Of a stretch of DNA of 64,000 nucleotides, positions 60,296-64,000 are shown piece by piece. The position numbers and the translations under genes are program-made. The notes below the pieces were generated by a model. The model saw only the letters and a program-made list of their open reading frames with translations, did no database searches and had not been told where the DNA came from. Positions within the stretch are counted from its first letter, which is position 1. Each line of letters begins with the position of its first letter. Source of the DNA: Hydrogenophaga sp. BPS33 (lineage in GTDB: Bacteria; Pseudomonadota; Gammaproteobacteria; Burkholderiales; Burkholderiaceae_C); NCBI RefSeq assembly GCF_009859475.1, contig NZ_CP044549.1:3782001-3846000 (forward strand). The letters are read 5' to 3'.

Positions 60296-61562
60296 AGGCT
60301 CGCGCCTGCACCCCCTGACCGCCGAACGCTGCAAGCCCGCCGTGCCCTTCAACGGCAAACACCGCATCGTCGACTTCGTGCTCTCCAACCTGGTCAACTC
60401 CGAGGTCTATTCGATCTACCTTCTCGTCCAGTACAAGTCGCAGTCGCTCATCGAGCACATCCGGCAATCGTGGACGATGACGCGTTTCATACCGCAGCAC
60501 TTCGTGACGGTGGTGCCGCCCCAGATGCGCAACGGCCCCGAGTGGTTCCAGGGAACGGCCGATTCGGTCTACCAGAACATCCACCTGATCGAGAGCTTCC
60601 GGCCCGACATCGTCGTGGTGTTCGGCGCCGACCACATTTACCGCATGGACGTGCGCCAGATGATCGATTTCCACGTGGCCAACGACGCGCAGGTGAGCGT
60701 GGCCACGTTACCCGTCGTGCTGTCGCAATGCGACCAGTTCGGCATCGTCGAGACCGACGAGGACCACCGCATCACGGGTTTCGTGGAGAAGCCCCAGGCC
60801 ACGCGCCCCATGCCGGGCAGCCGCACGCACACACTGGCCTCCATGGGCAACTACGTCTTCAATGCCGACGTGCTGCTCGCGGCGCTGCGCAGTGCCCATG
60901 AGACCGGCCACAGCGACTTCGGAAAACACATCCTGCCGGCCATGCTCAAGACCCACAAGCTGATGGCCTACGACTTCCACACCAATACCATCCCCGGCAC
61001 CGAACCTTACGAGGAGTCCGGCTACTGGCGCGACGTGGGCACCCTGGACGCGTACTACGAGGCCCATTTCGACACCCTGGGCGCTCGGCCCAAGTTCCGC
61101 ATGACCAACCGCCATTGGCCCATCTACGCCAGCCCCGACCAGGCCGAGTCTGCTCAGATCGAGAACGGCTTGATCAACCGCAGCATCGTGGGCTCGGGCA
61201 GCATCGTCGACAACGCACGGCTGGACCATGCCATGCTGCGCCGCTCGGTGCTGGTGGAGCCGGGCGCGGAAATCGAGCACTGCATCGTCATGGAGCGTTC
61301 TCGCGTGGGCCGAGGTGCGCGCATCCGGCGCGCCATCGTCGACCAGGACAATGACATCCCGCCGGGCGAATCCATCGGCTTCGACCTGGAGGAAGACCGC
61401 CGCCGTTTCCACGTGACCCCCAGCGGCATTGTCGTGGTGCCGGCGCGGTTCTTCCCCGCGCGAAAGCAGGTGGTGGCCGCGCCCACACCCAGTGAACAGG
61501 CCCCGCCGGTCGCGCAGATCGAATGGCTCACCGGCGAACCGCGACTCGGAGCCATGGCATGA
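60249..61562 (+). CDS. glgC: Glucose-1-phosphate adenylyltransferase
   Basis: A 437-residue ADP-glucose pyrophosphorylase, the committed step of glycogen synthesis. N-terminal nucleotidyltransferase domain with [64 protein letters not shown], and a C-terminal left-handed beta-helix ([17 protein letters not shown]). AGGGAG is 8 bases before the ATG. It overlaps glgB by 47 bases and its TGA overlaps the glgX ATG. No glgA was seen in the window. Confidence 0.95.
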   Translation: MSRSKNILAFVMAGGEGSRLHPLTAERCKPAVPFNGKHRIVDFVLSNLVNSEVYSIYLLVQYKSQSLIEHIRQSWTMTRFIPQHFVTVVPPQMRNGPEWFQGTADSVYQNIHLIESFRPDIVVVFGADHIYRMDVRQMIDFHVANDAQVSVATLPVVLSQCDQFGIVETDEDHRITGFVEKPQATRPMPGSRTHTLASMGNYVFNADVLLAALRSAHETGHSDFGKHILPAMLKTHKLMAYDFHTNTIPGTEPYEESGYWRDVGTLDAYYEAHFDTLGARPKFRMTNRHWPIYASPDQAESAQIENGLINRSIVGSGSIVDNARLDHAMLRRSVLVEPGAEIEHCIVMERSRVGRGARIRRAIVDQDNDIPPGESIGFDLEEDRRRFHVTPSGIVVVPARFFPARKQVVAAPTPSEQAPPVAQIEWLTGEPRLGAMA

Positions 61563-63724
61563 GCCAGGGGCCCGGCACACCCCTGCACGCTCCCTCCCCT
61601 CCCCCTCGAACCCGCCGTCCGCGCGCCCGGCACCACACGGTCGGAGACGGACGGCCGTGGCCCCTGGGTGCCACGCTGGACCGCGATGGCGTCAACTTCG
61701 CGGTGTACTCCAGCGCAGCCTCGTGCGTGGAAGTGTGTCTCTACGCCGAGGATGGGCGCACGGAAGTCGAACGCATCGCACTGCCCTGCGCGACCCATGA
61801 CGTGTGGCACGGTCACGTCAAGGGATTGCGCGCGGGCCAGCGCTACGGCCTGCGCGCGCACGGCCCCTACGAACCGCCCGCCGGCCAGCGTTTCAACCCG
61901 GTCAAGCTCCTGCTCGACCCGTATGCGAAGCGCATCGACCGCTCCTTGCGCGGCGACGGGACGCAGTTTGCCTATGTGCTGGGACACGACGAGGAAGACC
62001 TCGCCCAGGACACGAGCGACAACGGTGCCACGGCGGTCAAGGCCCAGGTGGTGCGCAACAGCTTCGACTGGGGCCAGGACGCGCCACCCGCGCACCGTCC
62101 GGAAGACACCGTGTTCTACGAACTGCACGTGCGCGGCTTCACGCACGGCATGCCAGGCGTGCCGCCCGAACTGCAAGGCACCTACGCGGGGTTGGGCAGC
62201 CCTGCCGCCATCGCGCACCTGCAGTCCCTGGGTGTGACCAGCGTGGAGTTGCTCCCTGTACAGGCCTTCATCGACGACATGCACCTGCTGGAAAAGGGCC
62301 TGTCCAACCACTGGGGCTACAACACCGTGGCGTTCTTCGCGCCCGAGCCACGCTACGGCACTGCCGACCCGGTGGACGAATTCAAGATCATGGTGAAGTC
62401 GCTGCACGCGGCGGGCATCGAGGTGATCCTCGACGTGGTCTACAACCACACCGGCGAAGGCAACCACCTGGGTCCGACGCTGTCGTTCAAGGGTCTGGAC
62501 AACGCCGCTTACTACCGGCTCGCCGAGGAGCCGCGCTTCTACACCGACTTCACCGGCACGGGCAACACGCTCGACACCAGCAGTCCGCCCGCGTTGCAGT
62601 TGGTGCTCGACAGCCTGCGCTATTGGGTCACCGAGATGCACGTGGACGGCTTTCGCTTCGATCTGGCCAGTGCGCTGGGCCGCGATGCGTCGGGCGCCTT
62701 CACGCACCGGTCTCCCTTCTTCGGCGCGATCGCGCAGGACCCGGTGCTGCGCAAGGTCAAGCTCATTGCCGAACCCTGGGACCTCGGCCCCGAGGGCTAC
62801 CAGGTGGGCGGTTTCCCGCAGGGTTGGCAGGAGTGGAACGGGCGCTACCGCGATGCCGTGCGCGATTACTGGCGCAATGCTGACGGCAGCCTGGGCGCGT
62901 TCGCCGCGGCGTTGTGCGGCGGCGCCGACATGCTCGCACCGCGGCGGCGCGCGCCTTGGAGCAGTGTGAACCTGGTCACCGTGCACGACGGCTTCACGCT
63001 CCACGATCTGGTGAGCTACAACGACAAGCACAACGAGGCCAACGGCGAAGACAACCAGGACGGCGAATCGCACAACCGCAGCTGGAACTGCGGCCTGGAA
63101 GGCCCGGCCGACGGCAACCTCGAAGTGAGCACCTTGCGCCAGCGGCAGATGCGCAATTTCCTCACCACCCTCTTCTGCTCGCACGGCGTGCCGTTGCTGC
63201 TGGCCGGTGACGAATTCGCGCGCACCCAGGGCGGCAACAACAACGGCTACTGCCAGGACAACGCCATCAGCTGGGTCGACTGGGCGTTGGCCGAGCGCCA
63301 CGACGAACAGCTCGCCTTCACACGCGCGCTCGCGGCGCTGCGGCGCGAACTCGGCGTGCTGCGCCTGCGTGCGTGGCCGCACGGCGCCGAGGACGACCTG
63401 CCGTGCCCCAGCGTGCAATGGCACAGCGTGTGGGGCCTGCCCATGACGCCGGAGGAATGGGACGACCCCCAGGCGCGTTGCGTGGCCGCCTGGATCGAAA
63501 GCGGCGTCGAAGCGCAGGCCGTCCTGCTGCTGTTCAACGCCACACCGCAAGACGCCGTTTTCACCCTGCCTGCCGACGAATCCGCCCGCGACTGGACCGT
63601 GCGCGTGGACACGCGCCACGCCACCGTGGCCACCCAGGGCGACGCCGTGGCCAGCGGCGGGCAGATCACCCTGGTGCCGCATTCGATGGCCGTTCTCACC
63701 ACGGCCGCCCGGGACGCGACATGA
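61559..63724 (+). CDS. glgX: Glycogen debranching enzyme GlgX
   Basis: A 721-residue GH13 isoamylase-type enzyme that removes alpha-1,6 branches from limit dextrins. The first 40 residues are basic and unfolded; then CBM48 ([19 protein letters not shown]), the catalytic site regions [35 protein letters not shown] and [18 protein letters not shown], and a C-terminal beta domain. ATG 61559 overlaps the glgC stop; it has no ribosome site of its own. The stop overlaps the treZ start. Confidence 0.94.
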   Translation: MSQGPGTPLHAPSPPPRTRRPRARHHTVGDGRPWPLGATLDRDGVNFAVYSSAASCVEVCLYAEDGRTEVERIALPCATHDVWHGHVKGLRAGQRYGLRAHGPYEPPAGQRFNPVKLLLDPYAKRIDRSLRGDGTQFAYVLGHDEEDLAQDTSDNGATAVKAQVVRNSFDWGQDAPPAHRPEDTVFYELHVRGFTHGMPGVPPELQGTYAGLGSPAAIAHLQSLGVTSVELLPVQAFIDDMHLLEKGLSNHWGYNTVAFFAPEPRYGTADPVDEFKIMVKSLHAAGIEVILDVVYNHTGEGNHLGPTLSFKGLDNAAYYRLAEEPRFYTDFTGTGNTLDTSSPPALQLVLDSLRYWVTEMHVDGFRFDLASALGRDASGAFTHRSPFFGAIAQDPVLRKVKLIAEPWDLGPEGYQVGGFPQGWQEWNGRYRDAVRDYWRNADGSLGAFAAALCGGADMLAPRRRAPWSSVNLVTVHDGFTLHDLVSYNDKHNEANGEDNQDGESHNRSWNCGLEGPADGNLEVSTLRQRQMRNFLTTLFCSHGVPLLLAGDEFARTQGGNNNGYCQDNAISWVDWALAERHDEQLAFTRALAALRRELGVLRLRAWPHGAEDDLPCPSVQWHSVWGLPMTPEEWDDPQARCVAAWIESGVEAQAVLLLFNATPQDAVFTLPADESARDWTVRVDTRHATVATQGDAVASGGQITLVPHSMAVLTTAARDAT

Positions 63725-64000
63725 AACACCAGCACACCATGCCCTTTGGCGCCACGCTGCGCCCAGAAGGCGGCGCTGAGTTCCGGTTGTGGGCGCCCGA
63801 CGCCCAGGAGCCGGTGCTGGTCTACCGCAACGCCCACGACAACCTCTGCCGCGTGACGGCCCGCTGCGAAGGGGATGGGCTGTGGCACTGCAGCGTGAAC
63901 GACGCCGATGCGCACACGCTCTACGAATGGGAAGTGAACGGTGGGCAGCGCGTGCCCGATCCGGCCTCGCGCCACAACCCGCACGGCCCCATGGGTCCCA
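63721..64000 (+). CDS. treZ: Malto-oligosyltrehalose trehalohydrolase, N-terminal part
   Basis: The gene begins at ATG 63721, overlapping the glgX stop, and runs off the right edge with 93 codons visible. The start [20 protein letters not shown] and FRLWAPDAQEPVLVYR, with LYEWEVNGGQRVPDPASRHN, is the N-terminal domain of TreZ, which releases trehalose from maltooligosyl-trehalose. The catalytic barrel lies outside the window. A treY partner is expected downstream. Confidence 0.85.
   Translation, partial: MKHQHTMPFGATLRPEGGAEFRLWAPDAQEPVLVYRNAHDNLCRVTARCEGDGLWHCSVNDADAHTLYEWEVNGGQRVPDPASRHNPHGPMGP

Overview
The window is GC-rich DNA whose gene content, dispersed repeats and promoter style fit a betaproteobacterium of the order Burkholderiales, most likely family Comamonadaceae (Hydrogenophaga, Acidovorax or Variovorax-like). 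The grounds are the zapB-like/zapA/6S RNA/TauE block, several Bug-family (TctC) solute-binding proteins, a B12 riboswitch in front of btuB, and REP-like repeats typical of that group. No rRNA, tRNA, integrase, transposase or CRISPR array was seen.

Region 1 (1-13.5 kb, minus strand) is one long cobalamin uptake and synthesis operon read from a cobalamin riboswitch at about 13.26-13.47 kb. In transcription order it holds btuB, cobB, a signal-less cobalamin-binding protein, cobU, a periplasmic binding protein, btuC, btuD, cobO, a second periplasmic binding protein, cobW and cobN, which runs off the left edge. Nearly every junction is a 4-8 base start/stop overlap.

Region 2 (13.5-16.1 kb, plus strand) is housekeeping: a ZapB-like coiled coil, zapA, the 6S RNA gene, a TauE/SafE permease and a SWIB protein with a histone-H1-like tail, closed by a strong terminator.

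Region 3 (16.1-33.3 kb) is accessory and unusual. It has an apparently intact class III adenylate cyclase fused to TolB-like and TPR parts, a PAP2 phosphatase with a (SGGT)6 tail, a signal-less subtilase, a small membrane protein, a CRP-type regulator with an intact cyclic-nucleotide cassette, a LuxR regulator, a large lipoprotein and a hybrid histidine kinase. The kinase overlaps a 2070-residue protein joining a GMC oxidoreductase, a membrane segment, an alpha/beta hydrolase with a Cys nucleophile elbow and a PhoD-like phosphatase. A NarL-type response regulator faces it.

Region 4 (33.3-55.2 kb) is catabolic. A TPP enzyme and a divergent TetR regulator are followed by tctC-tctB-tctA, a TIM-barrel isomerase and an enolase-superfamily enzyme. 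A second module (Bug protein, Gfo/Idh/MocA dehydrogenase, DUF993 protein, TIM-barrel isomerase) lies at 50.9-55.2 kb. The same palindromic operator occurs at the TPP/tetR intergenic region, at the tctC promoter and at the second module's promoter, so the three units probably form one TetR regulon. Between them sits a TRAP transporter/threonine aldolase/HyuAB/MarR-like cluster followed by a repeat-rich gap with a large inverted repeat and a possible remnant of the enolase-family gene.

Region 5 (55.2-64 kb) has a beta-propeller lipoprotein, small unknown genes, and a tightly coupled glycogen/trehalose operon: a HldE-like nucleotidyltransferase, a 44-residue ORF, glgB, glgC, glgX and the start of treZ.
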